DNA of 33,081 nt from Nocardia arthritidis NBRC 100137 (GTDB taxonomy: Bacteria > Actinomycetota > Actinomycetes > Mycobacteriales > Mycobacteriaceae), in contig NZ_BDBB01000065.1 of assembly GCF_001612765.1 (NCBI RefSeq), forward strand, positions 1-33,081. The letters are read 5' to 3'. The notes beneath the pieces are model-generated. The model was given only the letters and a program-made list of their open reading frames with translations, was not told where the DNA came from and ran no database searches. Within the stretch, counting starts at the first letter, position 1. Each line of letters starts with the position of its first letter. Shown here in pieces: positions 8,824-16,211 of the stretch. The translations under genes and the position numbers were made by a program.

Positions 8824-10191
8824 TTATGAGCCGAAACGTTGCATTCGCGTTGCATCCGCGCCGAGGCGGCGGTCCAACACCCGGATCTTGGCCTCGATCT
8901 GCGCATACAGCGGCGAGTCACGATCCACCGTGGCCCGGTAGGCCGCCCATGCCGCGGCGTCGTCGCGCCCTTCCGGGCAAGCGGTCCAGCGGCGCAGCGC
9001 CGCGGCGTCCCCCGATCCCAGCACCGCGGTGCGCAATCGCACCCGCAGTTCGTCGCGAATGTCGATGATTCCCGGCGCGGTCGAACGCGGCAGCACCGGC
9101 CCGGCATAGAGCCGTAATGCGGAATCGACATCACCGGAGTCGAGCGCGGCACGCAGCGCCTCCACATCGGTTGCGACCGGAACGCAGAGACGGTAAGGCC
9201 GGGAGCCGAAGACGGTCGGGCCGACCACCGCCCGCAATCGGGACACAGCCGCGCGAATGGTGCCGTTGTCCAGATCGGTGTCGTCGAGCAGCAGCGCGAG
9301 ATGATCGGCGCCGAGCCCCTCCGGGTGTTCGGCCAGCAGCAACAGGATCTCGGCATGCCGCTGCGACAAGGGCACCCGATCATCCGCGACGCTCAATTGC
9401 GGCTGCCCGAGGCCGAGCACGTCGAGCGCGAGCCGGCCCGCCGGGTGCGGCCGCGCCGGGTCGCGCCTGCCGCGACCGGTCGCGCGCTCCCCGGACCGCA
9501 TCGCGGTGAGCAGCAAGTCCATTTCCGCGGCGGTGGCGGTGGCCTTGACCAGCGCGAGGATCTCCGGCTTGGCCACGCGGATGCCGCCCGCGATCATCAG
9601 CACGCCGACCAGCCTGCCGTCCGGATCGTGCACCGGCGCCGCCGCGCCGGTGAGCTGGTGCATCCGGTGCAGGAAATGCTCCGGACCGTGGATCCACGCG
9701 GCGCGCCCGGTGCGCACCACCAGACCGACCGCATTCGTGCCGATCCGGCGCTCGCTCAGATCGTCGCCGGCGCGCAGGCCGATCTCGGCCGCGGCCGCGA
9801 CCTGCTCGGCGCCGCCGTGCACCGAGAGCACCCGGCCGAACTGATCGGCGACCACGACGATCAAACCCGTTCTGGCCGTGTCCTGTACGAGCAATTTGTC
9901 GATCAGCGGCATCAGCGCGGCAATCGGATGGGCCTGGAGATAGCGCTGCAGATCGGCCCCGCGCAAACCGCGACCGTCGACCGTGTCCATCGGATCGATC
10001 CCGCCGCGCACGCTGCGCAGCCAGGACTCCAGCACGGCAGGACGCAGCAAACCGGCGAGCCGGGCAAGTTGATCGCCGCCCGCACTGAGATATCCGTGCG
10101 CCTGCGCGGCGTAGACTTCGAGCGCACCGAGTTGGGCGCCCGGCTCGACGCCCGGCCGTGGGGGTCGCCCACCTGCGATGTTGCTGACCAT
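8824..10191 (-). CDS. GAF-domain transcriptional regulator with SARP-like winged helix
   Basis: Regulator of 455 aa, likely sensing a small ligand through a GAF-type domain (roughly residues 90-260, including stretches such as RRIGTNAVGLVVRTG). The C-terminal part (about 300-370) looks like an OmpR/SARP winged helix, followed by a short stretch resembling the bacterial transcriptional activator domain. This layout is typical of actinobacterial activators near alcohol and aldehyde oxidation genes (family knowledge, loosely recalled). I chose the ATG at 10191 because a purine-rich AAAGAAAGG precedes it. An in-frame upstream ATG at 10284 would add 31 residues overlapping the palindromic region. 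It sits between mftG (124 nt upstream) and the NRPS (477 nt downstream) on the same strand, so it is the best candidate regulator for either. The ligand is unknown. Confidence 0.75.
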   Translation of the reverse strand: MVSNIAGGRPPRPGVEPGAQLGALEVYAAQAHGYLSAGGDQLARLAGLLRPAVLESWLRSVRGGIDPMDTVDGRGLRGADLQRYLQAHPIAALMPLIDKLLVQDTARTGLIVVVADQFGRVLSVHGGAEQVAAAAEIGLRAGDDLSERRIGTNAVGLVVRTGRAAWIHGPEHFLHRMHQLTGAAAPVHDPDGRLVGVLMIAGGIRVAKPEILALVKATATAAEMDLLLTAMRSGERATGRGRRDPARPHPAGRLALDVLGLGQPQLSVADDRVPLSQRHAEILLLLAEHPEGLGADHLALLLDDTDLDNGTIRAAVSRLRAVVGPTVFGSRPYRLCVPVATDVEALRAALDSGDVDSALRLYAGPVLPRSTAPGIIDIRDELRVRLRTAVLGSGDAAALRRWTACPEGRDDAAAWAAYRATVDRDSPLYAQIEAKIRVLDRRLGADATRMQRFGS

Positions 10192-10264
10192 TTGCCTTTC
10201 TTTCCGCCCCAAACTGTACCGGCGCATACAGGGCGGCACCGACCGATGTTCGGGTTTGTCCGCC

Positions 10265-10302
10265 AGGTCACACCCGATGCCCACCCCGGCAAATTGTGAC
10301 CT
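10265..10302. promoter_or_regulatory. Perfect 8-bp inverted repeat, candidate operator upstream of the GAF regulator
   Basis: Arms AGGTCACA (10265-10272) and TGTGACCT (10295-10302), separated by 22 nt, so half-site starts are 30 bp apart, about three helical turns. It lies 74-111 nt upstream of the regulator's ATG and just after the mftG stop codon. The order TCACA...TGTGA is everted relative to a CRP site. Autoregulation by the GAF regulator is an inference. Confidence 0.5.
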
Positions 10303-10315
10303 AACCGTCTTTCAC

Positions 10316-11767
10316 TTATGGGACCAGGTATGCCGCCGCCTTTTCCGCGATCATCATGGTCGTGGCCTGCGGCCCACGGCCCAAAGGCACCGGCACGACG
10401 GACAGATCCACTACCGACAACCCGGTTACCCCGTGCACCCGGCACAGCTCGTCCACCACGGCCGCCGCATCGTTTTCCCGGCCCATTCGGCACGTGCCGG
10501 ATAAATGTTGCGAAGTGGCGAGATTCGCGCGCAACCAAGCGTCGAGATCCCCGGTCCGCGGAATCGGATCGACCGGCCGCGCGTTCATTCGTCGCAGCAA
10601 CCCGCCCGCGGTCGCCACCGCTTCGCGCAGCCGGGCGCGATCCGGCTCCGCGGCGAGGTAGCGGTACTCGATCAGCGGCGCGGCGCCGGGTTCGGCCGAT
10701 CGCAAGCTGAGCGTCCCGGAGGACCGCGGGCGCATCAGCGTGACGCCGAGCCTGTGCACTCCGGGGGTGAAGGACACGGCGTACGGGCGGATTTCGACAT
10801 CGCCGACCTCGAGCACCGCCTCCAGCGGGACGGCCGGCGGTTCGGCCACGTCGAGCAGGTAGGAGATCCCCACTTCCGGATGGTCGCCGAGCCAGGCGCC
10901 GACCGGGGCGGCGTGCACGACCGGGATGCCGAGCGGTCGAAGCTGTCGCGGGTCGCCGATGCCCGAACGCAGCAGCAGTGCGGGCGACTCGATCGCCCCC
11001 GCGCAGAGCACGATGCGGTCAGCCCACTCGGTGCCACTCTCCCTGTCGCGGACCCACTCGACGCCGACCGCCCGCGTCCCGTCGAAACGGATGCGCGTGA
11101 CCAACGTTTCTCCGCTCACGGTCAAGTTCGGGCGGGCCAGAGCCGGCAGCAGATAGCCGATGGCCGGACCGATCCGCTTGCCGTTATCGCGGTTGCACGG
11201 CACGATGCCGACGCCATCGCCGCTGTCGGGGGCATTGAGATCGGGCACCTCGGCGAACCCGGCGGCGAGGCAGGCTTCCGTGAACGCCGCACTCACCGGG
11301 GCGGGATCCGCCGTGCGCACCACCGGAATCGGGCCCTGATCACCGTGCCAAGGTCGATCGCCGAAGTCCAGGTCGCGCTCGGTCCGGCAGTAGAACGGCA
11401 GCACCGCGTCGAACGACCAGCTGTCCGAGCCGCCGAGCGCCCGGCTCCAGTCCTCGAAGTCCGCTGCCGTGGCGCGGACGAAGTAGGCGCCGTTGACCGC
11501 GCCCGACCCGCCGATCACCCTGCCCCGCACGATGGTTCCCGGCACCGGTGGGTCCTCGGCGAGAACGGCCTCGTAGCGCCACAGCCATCCCACTTCCGGA
11601 CCGATCGGCAACGCCGCCGCGTCCAGCAACTCGGCGGGCATCGCGTCGAGGCCGGTCCACAGCGGACCGGCCTCGAGCAGCCGCACCGCGTGCGCCGGAT
11701 CGGCGCTCAACCGCTCCGCGAGGACACACCCGGCGGTACCGCCCCCGACGATGAGTGTGTCGGCCAT
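10316..11767 (-). CDS. mftG: Mycofactocin-system GMC oxidoreductase MftG
   Basis: Flavoprotein of 483 aa in the glucose-methanol-choline family. In mycobacteria MftG reoxidises reduced mycofactocin and passes electrons towards respiration during alcohol oxidation (family knowledge). Visible: N-terminal FAD-binding GGGTAG at residues 8-13, a second FAD/GMC signature around GGSGAVNGAYFVRA (about 85-100), and the C-terminal HLSGTCRMG with candidate active-site His421. Where GMC enzymes usually carry Asn or His as the second catalytic residue, this protein has Gln467 in GPQATTMM. The ATG is preceded by GGGAG at a suitable distance. It is the fourth gene of the mft operon, 55 nt after mftF. Identity as MftG rests on similarity and location. 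Confidence 0.85.
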   Translation of the reverse strand: MADTLIVGGGTAGCVLAERLSADPAHAVRLLEAGPLWTGLDAMPAELLDAAALPIGPEVGWLWRYEAVLAEDPPVPGTIVRGRVIGGSGAVNGAYFVRATAADFEDWSRALGGSDSWSFDAVLPFYCRTERDLDFGDRPWHGDQGPIPVVRTADPAPVSAAFTEACLAAGFAEVPDLNAPDSGDGVGIVPCNRDNGKRIGPAIGYLLPALARPNLTVSGETLVTRIRFDGTRAVGVEWVRDRESGTEWADRIVLCAGAIESPALLLRSGIGDPRQLRPLGIPVVHAAPVGAWLGDHPEVGISYLLDVAEPPAVPLEAVLEVGDVEIRPYAVSFTPGVHRLGVTLMRPRSSGTLSLRSAEPGAAPLIEYRYLAAEPDRARLREAVATAGGLLRRMNARPVDPIPRTGDLDAWLRANLATSQHLSGTCRMGRENDAAAVVDELCRVHGVTGLSVVDLSVVPVPLGRGPQATTMMIAEKAAAYLVP

Positions 11768-11822
11768 TCGGACTCCCGTTCAGTAGCCAAGATCCAGGGT
11801 CGTCGCGGGTCGTACGAGTCGA

Positions 11823-13259
11823 TCAGCGAGCGGGCGTGGTGGGTTTCAGCGCTTCCACGCTGCGCGCGCGGAACGCGCCGAGCCACAGGCCGGTGCCGTA
11901 GGCGATGTCGTCGAGACGCTTGTAGGCCACGTAGCGCACGGGATCCAGGCCGCCCGCGTCCCGGTGGGTGAACCAGTCGGCCAGTCCGTCGGCGAGGGCC
12001 ATGGTGATCGCGATGCGCCGGACCCGCCGCGACAGGACCATCGCCACCAGCGTGATCGGCCAGTAGTGCCTGCACATCGCCGAGGCCATGCGCCAGAGAC
12101 CGGCGAAGAAGCCGCGCGCCAGGTAGATCGCGGCGATCCGGGTGGGATTGTCCAGTTCGGCGAAGACGCGCCGCAGGCGGGCCAGCGCGGTGATCAGGGT
12201 GCCGATGCCGCCGAGCAGCCCCCATTTGGTCAGCGTGGCGAACAGGAACGCGGCCAGCAACGTCCAGGACGGCACCGACAGCGGTGACACCGTGCCCGCG
12301 TGCCGATCGCCCAGCGGCGCGGCGCCGGTGCCGTAGAACAGCTTCCGGCCGAACCAGGCGCGGAAGCGCACCCGGTGGTCGTGCGCCACGTGCGCCGCGG
12401 GCTCGTAGCGCAGCCGCCAGCCCGCCCGCTCCAGCCGCCAGCACAGGTCGACGTCCTCGGCGACGTGCATGGACTCGTCGAAACCGCCCTGTTCGAGCAG
12501 CGCCCTGCGCCGCGCCAGCAGCGCGGCGCTCGGCACGTAGGACACCAGTCCGCCCGAGTGCACCGCCGCCTCGCGCCTGCCCAGGTCGAGCGAGGAGCGG
12601 GTGTGCTCGTAGCGCGCCAGCGCGTTGGACTCCGGGTCCAGCGCGACGATCCGCGGGGCGACCAATGCCACCCCGGGGTCGCTGAAGTGGCCGAGCATCA
12701 CCTCCAGCCATCCGCTGCGCGGCACCACGTCGGAGTCCAGGAACGCGACGAAGTCGGTTGTCGCCGCGCGCAAGCCGGCATTGCGCGCGGCCGCGGGCCC
12801 CTGCTTGCGGTCGTGCCGCAGCACGGTCACCCGGCACCGGGTACCCCGGTTACGCGGGATTCGGACCGGCTGGTCGGACCCGTCGTCGACCACGATGACG
12901 TTGTGCCCCCGCAACGCGGCGAGCAGGCGGGCCAGACCCTCGGCGTTGTTGTGCAGCGGCACGATGACGGTGACGTCCTCCGGCGACGGCAGCAGCCGGG
13001 GGCGGGGGTTGGCCACTCCGGAGTCGAGCAGCCGTCTGGCAACGACAGCGGACTTCGGGCCGGTCACCTCGAGGTACCCGTCGCCGATCATCTCGGCGGC
13101 CTCCGGGGCAAGTCGCAGCAACCTGGCCGGCGAACCGCCGATCAGAACCCGCCCGCCGGAGTATGCGCGTACCCGGGGATCGATCCGCACCCCGAATCCA
13201 TCGGGCAGGCGATCATGGCGCATTCCTGGCATGCTAGGCGGAGTTTCGCGGCCAGACAT
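11823..13259 (-). CDS. mftF: Mycofactocin glycosyltransferase MftF
   Basis: Family 2 glycosyltransferase of 478 aa that adds the beta-1,4-linked glucose chain to mycofactocin (family knowledge). The N-terminal section (RLPDGFGVRID, GGSPARLLRLAP) is typical of MftF. The GT-A fold follows: VIVPLHNN and VVDDGSD, a DSD metal-binding motif in FLDSDVVPRSGW, and the catalytic-region AEDVDLCWRLERAGW. A hydrophobic C-terminal segment (PSWTLLAAFLFATLTKWG) suggests membrane association. No start has a good ribosome site; the ATG at 13259 gives the family length (about 470 aa), with ATGs at 13232 and 13223 as alternatives. It follows mftBC after a 195-nt gap, where mftD and mftE would normally lie. Confidence 0.9.
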   Translation of the reverse strand: MSGRETPPSMPGMRHDRLPDGFGVRIDPRVRAYSGGRVLIGGSPARLLRLAPEAAEMIGDGYLEVTGPKSAVVARRLLDSGVANPRPRLLPSPEDVTVIVPLHNNAEGLARLLAALRGHNVIVVDDGSDQPVRIPRNRGTRCRVTVLRHDRKQGPAAARNAGLRAATTDFVAFLDSDVVPRSGWLEVMLGHFSDPGVALVAPRIVALDPESNALARYEHTRSSLDLGRREAAVHSGGLVSYVPSAALLARRRALLEQGGFDESMHVAEDVDLCWRLERAGWRLRYEPAAHVAHDHRVRFRAWFGRKLFYGTGAAPLGDRHAGTVSPLSVPSWTLLAAFLFATLTKWGLLGGIGTLITALARLRRVFAELDNPTRIAAIYLARGFFAGLWRMASAMCRHYWPITLVAMVLSRRVRRIAITMALADGLADWFTHRDAGGLDPVRYVAYKRLDDIAYGTGLWLGAFRARSVEALKPTTPAR

Positions 13260-13454
13260 CAACAGTCCGGAAAAATCGGCAGAATTCCGGGCGAAACCGG
13301 CCCGCCACCGGAGGCGGCCCGCGCCGCACCTGATGCCGAGAGTTCGCCGGGGGCCGTTTCCCGGCATCCGGCAACGCGACGGCTATCGCCCGGTCGGAAA
13401 CCGGACGATAGCCACGACCGCACTGTTAGCACACTTTTGGCAAACTTCATTGCC

Positions 13455-14996
13455 TCAGGCCAGCGGACTCTCGTCGCAGGCACGCGACGGGCGGCGTTCC
13501 GGCGCGAAGCCGGCCGGGCGCGTCGCGCTCAACGTCAACGGGACCGGTGTACTCTTGCGCCCGCCCGCGCGCGGCGCGACCCGGCGGGAATGGTCGACCG
13601 ACGAACGCGGGATCATCCGCGCGGTGTCGGCCAGCGCCGCCTCGCCATAACCCTGGACGCACTCCGGATCCGGACCGTCGGCGGGCAACCCGGTGAAGAA
13701 CTTCGCCGCCATACAGCCGCCCCGGCAGGCGTCGTAGTGGCTGCACGACGCGCACGCGCCGCCGCCGCTGGGCTCACGCAGCTCCCCGAACAGGTCCGAG
13801 GACCGCCACACGGCGCCGAAACCACCGTCGGCCACGACGTTTCCGGCGCGGAACCGGTCGTGGATGGCGAACGGGCAGGCATAGACGTCACCGACCGGAT
13901 CGACCAGGCAGACCACCCGGCCGGCGCCGCACATGTTCAGGCCCGGCAGCGTCTGACCGAACGCCGAGAGATGGAAGAACGAGTCGCCGGTGAGCACGCC
14001 CTCCCCGTTGCGCAGCAACCAGTCGTAGAGCACCCGCTGCTGATCGGGCGTCGGGTGCAACTCGTCCCATACGTCCGCACCCCGCCCCGACGGCCGAAGC
14101 CTGGTCAGTCGCAAGGTGGCGCCGTACTTTTCGGCGATGGCGCGGAACTCGTCGAGCTGCCCGATGTTGTGCCTGGTCGCCACCACCGACAGTTTCGCGT
14201 CCCGGAAGCCCGCCGCGGCGAGGTTCTCCAGCGCGCGAATGGCCATGGCGTAGGAGCCGGGGCCGCGCACGGCGTCGTTCACCTCGGCGTCGGCGCCGTC
14301 CAGCGACACCTGCACGTCGACGTAGTCGCTGGCCGCCAGCCGGGCCGCGACCTCGGGCGTGATCCGCACTCCGTTGGTGGAGAATTTCACGCCCACGTGG
14401 TGCGCGGTCGCGTAGTCGACCAACTCCCAGAAGTCCGGACGCACCGTGGGCTCGCCGCCGCCGATGTTCACGTAGAACACCTGCATGCGCTCGAACTCGT
14501 CGATCAGCGCCTTGCACTGCTCGGTGCTCAGCTCACGCGGGTCCCGGCGGCCCGAGGAGGACAGGCAGTGCACGCAGGAGAGGTTGCAGGCGTAGGTGAG
14601 TTCCCAGGTCAGGCAGATCGGCGCGGCCAAGCCGGACTCGAAGCGATCCACCAGGCGCACCGCCCCGCCCGACGGGACCACCCCCGTCGCCGGAGCCGGG
14701 TTCGCCATCGCCGCGGGCATCGGCGCACCTTCCGGCGCACCGATGATCATGTCCGAGTCGGCGAGCTGGGTCAGCGCGTCGACGTAGGCGCCCGCGCCCG
14801 CCTCCGGCACGCCCGCCGCGTGCAACGCGGTACGGGCCGACGCGTGCTCCGGCAGCGACCGGACGATCTCGACGATCCGCGGACTCTTCAAGAAGGAGAG
14901 CTTGCGCGTGCCGAAGTGGTAGAGCAGCGCGCCGAACGGCTCCGGGCGCAGCGCCACACGCGGGTGCAGCTGCCAGCGGGTATCGAGATCGAGCAT
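13455..14996 (-). CDS. mftBC: Fused MftB-MftC: peptide recognition domain plus radical SAM maturase
   Basis: Single 513-aa frame covering two normally separate mycofactocin genes. Residues 1-90 match MftB, the PqqD-like recognition element that binds the MftA precursor (RPEPFGALLYHFGTRKLSFL). An Ala/Pro-rich linker (about 88-112) follows. Residues from about 113 match MftC: the radical SAM cluster motif C137-x3-C141-x2-C144, GGGEP at 179-183, and SPASM cysteines including C356, C363, C374, C415, C418, C424, C428 and C446 for auxiliary clusters. MftC oxidatively decarboxylates the C-terminal Tyr of MftA and crosslinks it to the adjacent Val. The C-terminus looks native (CDESPLA). Start ATG 14996 lies only 16 nt after the mftA stop, so translation is probably coupled. 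The fusion could be real or an assembly indel at the usual B/C junction. Confidence 0.93.
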   Translation of the reverse strand: MLDLDTRWQLHPRVALRPEPFGALLYHFGTRKLSFLKSPRIVEIVRSLPEHASARTALHAAGVPEAGAGAYVDALTQLADSDMIIGAPEGAPMPAAMANPAPATGVVPSGGAVRLVDRFESGLAAPICLTWELTYACNLSCVHCLSSSGRRDPRELSTEQCKALIDEFERMQVFYVNIGGGEPTVRPDFWELVDYATAHHVGVKFSTNGVRITPEVAARLAASDYVDVQVSLDGADAEVNDAVRGPGSYAMAIRALENLAAAGFRDAKLSVVATRHNIGQLDEFRAIAEKYGATLRLTRLRPSGRGADVWDELHPTPDQQRVLYDWLLRNGEGVLTGDSFFHLSAFGQTLPGLNMCGAGRVVCLVDPVGDVYACPFAIHDRFRAGNVVADGGFGAVWRSSDLFGELREPSGGGACASCSHYDACRGGCMAAKFFTGLPADGPDPECVQGYGEAALADTARMIPRSSVDHSRRVAPRAGGRKSTPVPLTLSATRPAGFAPERRPSRACDESPLA

Positions 14997-15012
14997 CGTG
15001 GTCCGCCGCCCG

Positions 15013-15162
15013 TCAGTAGACGCCGCACATGCCGTCGATGGACACCTCTTCGATGAGGCTCTCCTCGACCAGCGGGGCCTCTTCGGCCGACCGCGCGGCG
15101 GCGGTCTCCATCCGTCCGGTGTTGTCGGTGTCGGCGTGTCCGATGGACCCGTATTCCGGCAT
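15013..15162 (-). CDS. mftA: Mycofactocin precursor peptide MftA
   Basis: Ribosomal precursor peptide of 49 aa, start ATG 15162, with GGAGG 5 nt upstream on the minus strand. The acidic leader (LVEESLIEEVS) is the conserved part bound by MftB, and the C-terminus IDGMCGVY is the hallmark of MftA: its last two residues, Val-Tyr, become the redox-active core after MftC action. The length and ending match the family, so identification is secure despite small size. First gene of the operon, followed directly by mftBC. The N-terminal half (PEYGSIGHADTDNTG) is variable and not informative. Confidence 0.96.
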   Translation of the reverse strand: MPEYGSIGHADTDNTGRMETAAARSAEEAPLVEESLIEEVSIDGMCGVY

Positions 15163-15190
15163 GGCTACCTCCGCGAGGACGATCCGTGTG

Positions 15191-15211
15191 CGAACTGCCC
15201 GGTGCAGTTCG
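15191..15211. promoter_or_regulatory. 21-bp palindrome over the presumed mftA transcription start
   Basis: Perfect 8-bp arms CGAACTGC (15191-15198) and GCAGTTCG (15204-15211) with a 5-nt centre CCGGT. It sits 29-49 nt upstream of the mftA ATG, directly downstream of a TATTGT hexamer (15219-15224, minus strand) that could be the -10 box. Size and position suit a dimeric repressor such as TetR or GntR; it could equally form a hairpin at the mRNA 5' end. Confidence 0.5.
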
Positions 15212-15218
15212 TGCTCAC

Positions 15219-15224
15219 ACAATA
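15219..15224 (-). promoter_or_regulatory. Candidate -10 box of the mftA operon
   Basis: TATTGT on the minus strand fits the actinobacterial TAnnnT pattern. Transcription would begin near 15212, about 50 nt before the mftA start codon. No good -35 box is visible at 17-18 nt, so this is tentative. Confidence 0.35.
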
Positions 15225-15248
15225 ACGTCATCAACTGACAAAAGAACA

Positions 15249-15267
15249 GGTTTCAGGCACCGAAACC
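15249..15267. promoter_or_regulatory. 19-bp palindrome in the mftA/TetR divergent region
   Basis: GGTTTCAGGCACCGAAACC: perfect 6-bp arms around a 7-nt centre. It lies upstream of the presumed mftA -10 box. Candidate operator for the adjacent TetR protein; unproven. Confidence 0.4.
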
Positions 15268-15484
15268 GCGGAGCCCGAGCTTCCCGCCGCCGCTCGACCC
15301 GCGCGACCGGCTCGTTCGCCGCCCGCCGAGCGCAACAGGCGGCGACGGGAGCGATACCCGGCGCTCTAGACTGCGGATGGCAAGCAGCGGAACAGAATGT
15401 GACGGGCAACACAAGCCCGCGGCGGTAGAGGTGGCATGGGAGTCGGACGAATGCAGGCGAACGGGGGCGGCGGCACACAGTGGT

Positions 15485-16150
15485 GTGCGCATCAGGCCTG
15501 GGGGCGGAAGCTTGCGTAACCACGGAGGGCCCGCGAGCACCACGAATCGAACGCTGTCGGAGTCCGAGATCGTCGAGGCCGCGCTGCGGGTGGTACGCGA
15601 GGACGGCGTGGAGAAATTGTCGATGCGGCGACTATCCCGCGAACTCGGCGTCTCCCCGATGGCGCCTTACTACTACGTCGCCGACAAACGGGAACTGCTG
15701 GACCTGGTCGCCAGCGCGGCGCTGACCGGAGTGCGCACGCCACCGGCCGAATCCGGGTCATGGCAGCATCGGCTGCGCGACCTGGTCGACCAGATCGACG
15801 AGAAGCTGCGCAAGCATCCCGGCCTCGGCGACATCCTCATCGAGCAGATGCTCGGCAAACAGTTGGACCTGATCGCCGCGATCATGGACATCCTGGACGA
15901 CGCGGGCTTCGGCGATCGCAACATCCTGGCCGCCTACGCCACCATCCACACCTACTTGTTCGGCCGCAGCCGGGTGAACCCGCGCGACCGCTCCGCCCCC
16001 GCCGACGTCACCCTGCCTCCCGTGGTCGAGCGGGCTACGCGGCACATCGGCGACCTGCGCGGACGCTACTCCTACGACTTCGGCATGGAGGTGCTGATCG
16101 CCGGGCTCGAGGCCCAGCTTGTCCGCCAGGCGACGCCCGACGTACGATGA
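15485..16150 (+). CDS. TetR-family transcriptional regulator (TetR_C type), divergent from mftA
   Basis: DNA-binding repressor of about 221 aa. The N-terminal helix-turn-helix is clear (SMRRLSRELGVSPMAPYYYV followed by KRELLDLV), and the C-terminal part (RDLVDQIDEKLRKHPGLGDILIEQ...) resembles the ligand-binding domain of true tetracycline-repressor-like members. It is not the usual MftR: the sequence differs from the Rv0691c-type regulator that normally precedes mftA. Start is uncertain: GTG 15485 is used, and TTG 15512 with GGGGGCGGA just upstream is a good alternative. It diverges from mftA and ends 61 bp before kshB, so it may control either side; the KstR-like box in front of kshB suggests kshB has separate control. 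Confidence 0.85.
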   Translation: MRIRPGGGSLRNHGGPASTTNRTLSESEIVEAALRVVREDGVEKLSMRRLSRELGVSPMAPYYYVADKRELLDLVASAALTGVRTPPAESGSWQHRLRDLVDQIDEKLRKHPGLGDILIEQMLGKQLDLIAAIMDILDDAGFGDRNILAAYATIHTYLFGRSRVNPRDRSAPADVTLPPVVERATRHIGDLRGRYSYDFGMEVLIAGLEAQLVRQATPDVR

Positions 16151-16153
16151 AAC

Positions 16154-16167
16154 TGAAACACGTTCTA
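16154..16167 (+). promoter_or_regulatory. KstR-type operator upstream of kshB
   Basis: TGAAACACGTTCTA fits the published KstR consensus TnnAACnnGTTnnA at every fixed position. It lies 44-58 nt before the kshB ATG, just after the TetR stop, and overlaps a TAGTTT hexamer (16166-16171) that could be the -10 box. KstR represses cholesterol catabolism genes until a steroid-CoA intermediate relieves it, which fits KshB. Confidence 0.7.
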
Positions 16168-16211
16168 GTTTTTGCGTCGCGGGAAGCCCGTGCCAGGTTC
16201 GAGAGGACGAC

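Larger units (their letters stand above)
15163..15484. other. Divergent intergenic region between mftA and the TetR gene (322 bp)
   Basis: No gene seen. It holds the mftA ribosome site, the 21-bp palindrome (15191-15211), the -10 candidate (15219-15224), a short GTCA-N5-TGAC repeat near 15230-15242, and a second palindrome at 15249-15267. Both mftA and the TetR gene are read outward from it, so shared control is plausible. Confidence 0.6.

Noticed and set aside
10265..10302. CRP-type site
   Set aside because: The TCACA and TGTGA halves are in the everted order and 22 nt apart, not TGTGA-N6-TCACA.
13259..13483. Small gene or mftD/mftE remnant between mftBC and mftF
   Set aside because: The minus-strand frames here show no similarity to MftD or MftE and no ribosome site.
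15485..16150. Canonical MftR
   Set aside because: The location suits MftR but the sequence does not resemble the Rv0691c-type regulator; the C-terminal domain is of another TetR class.
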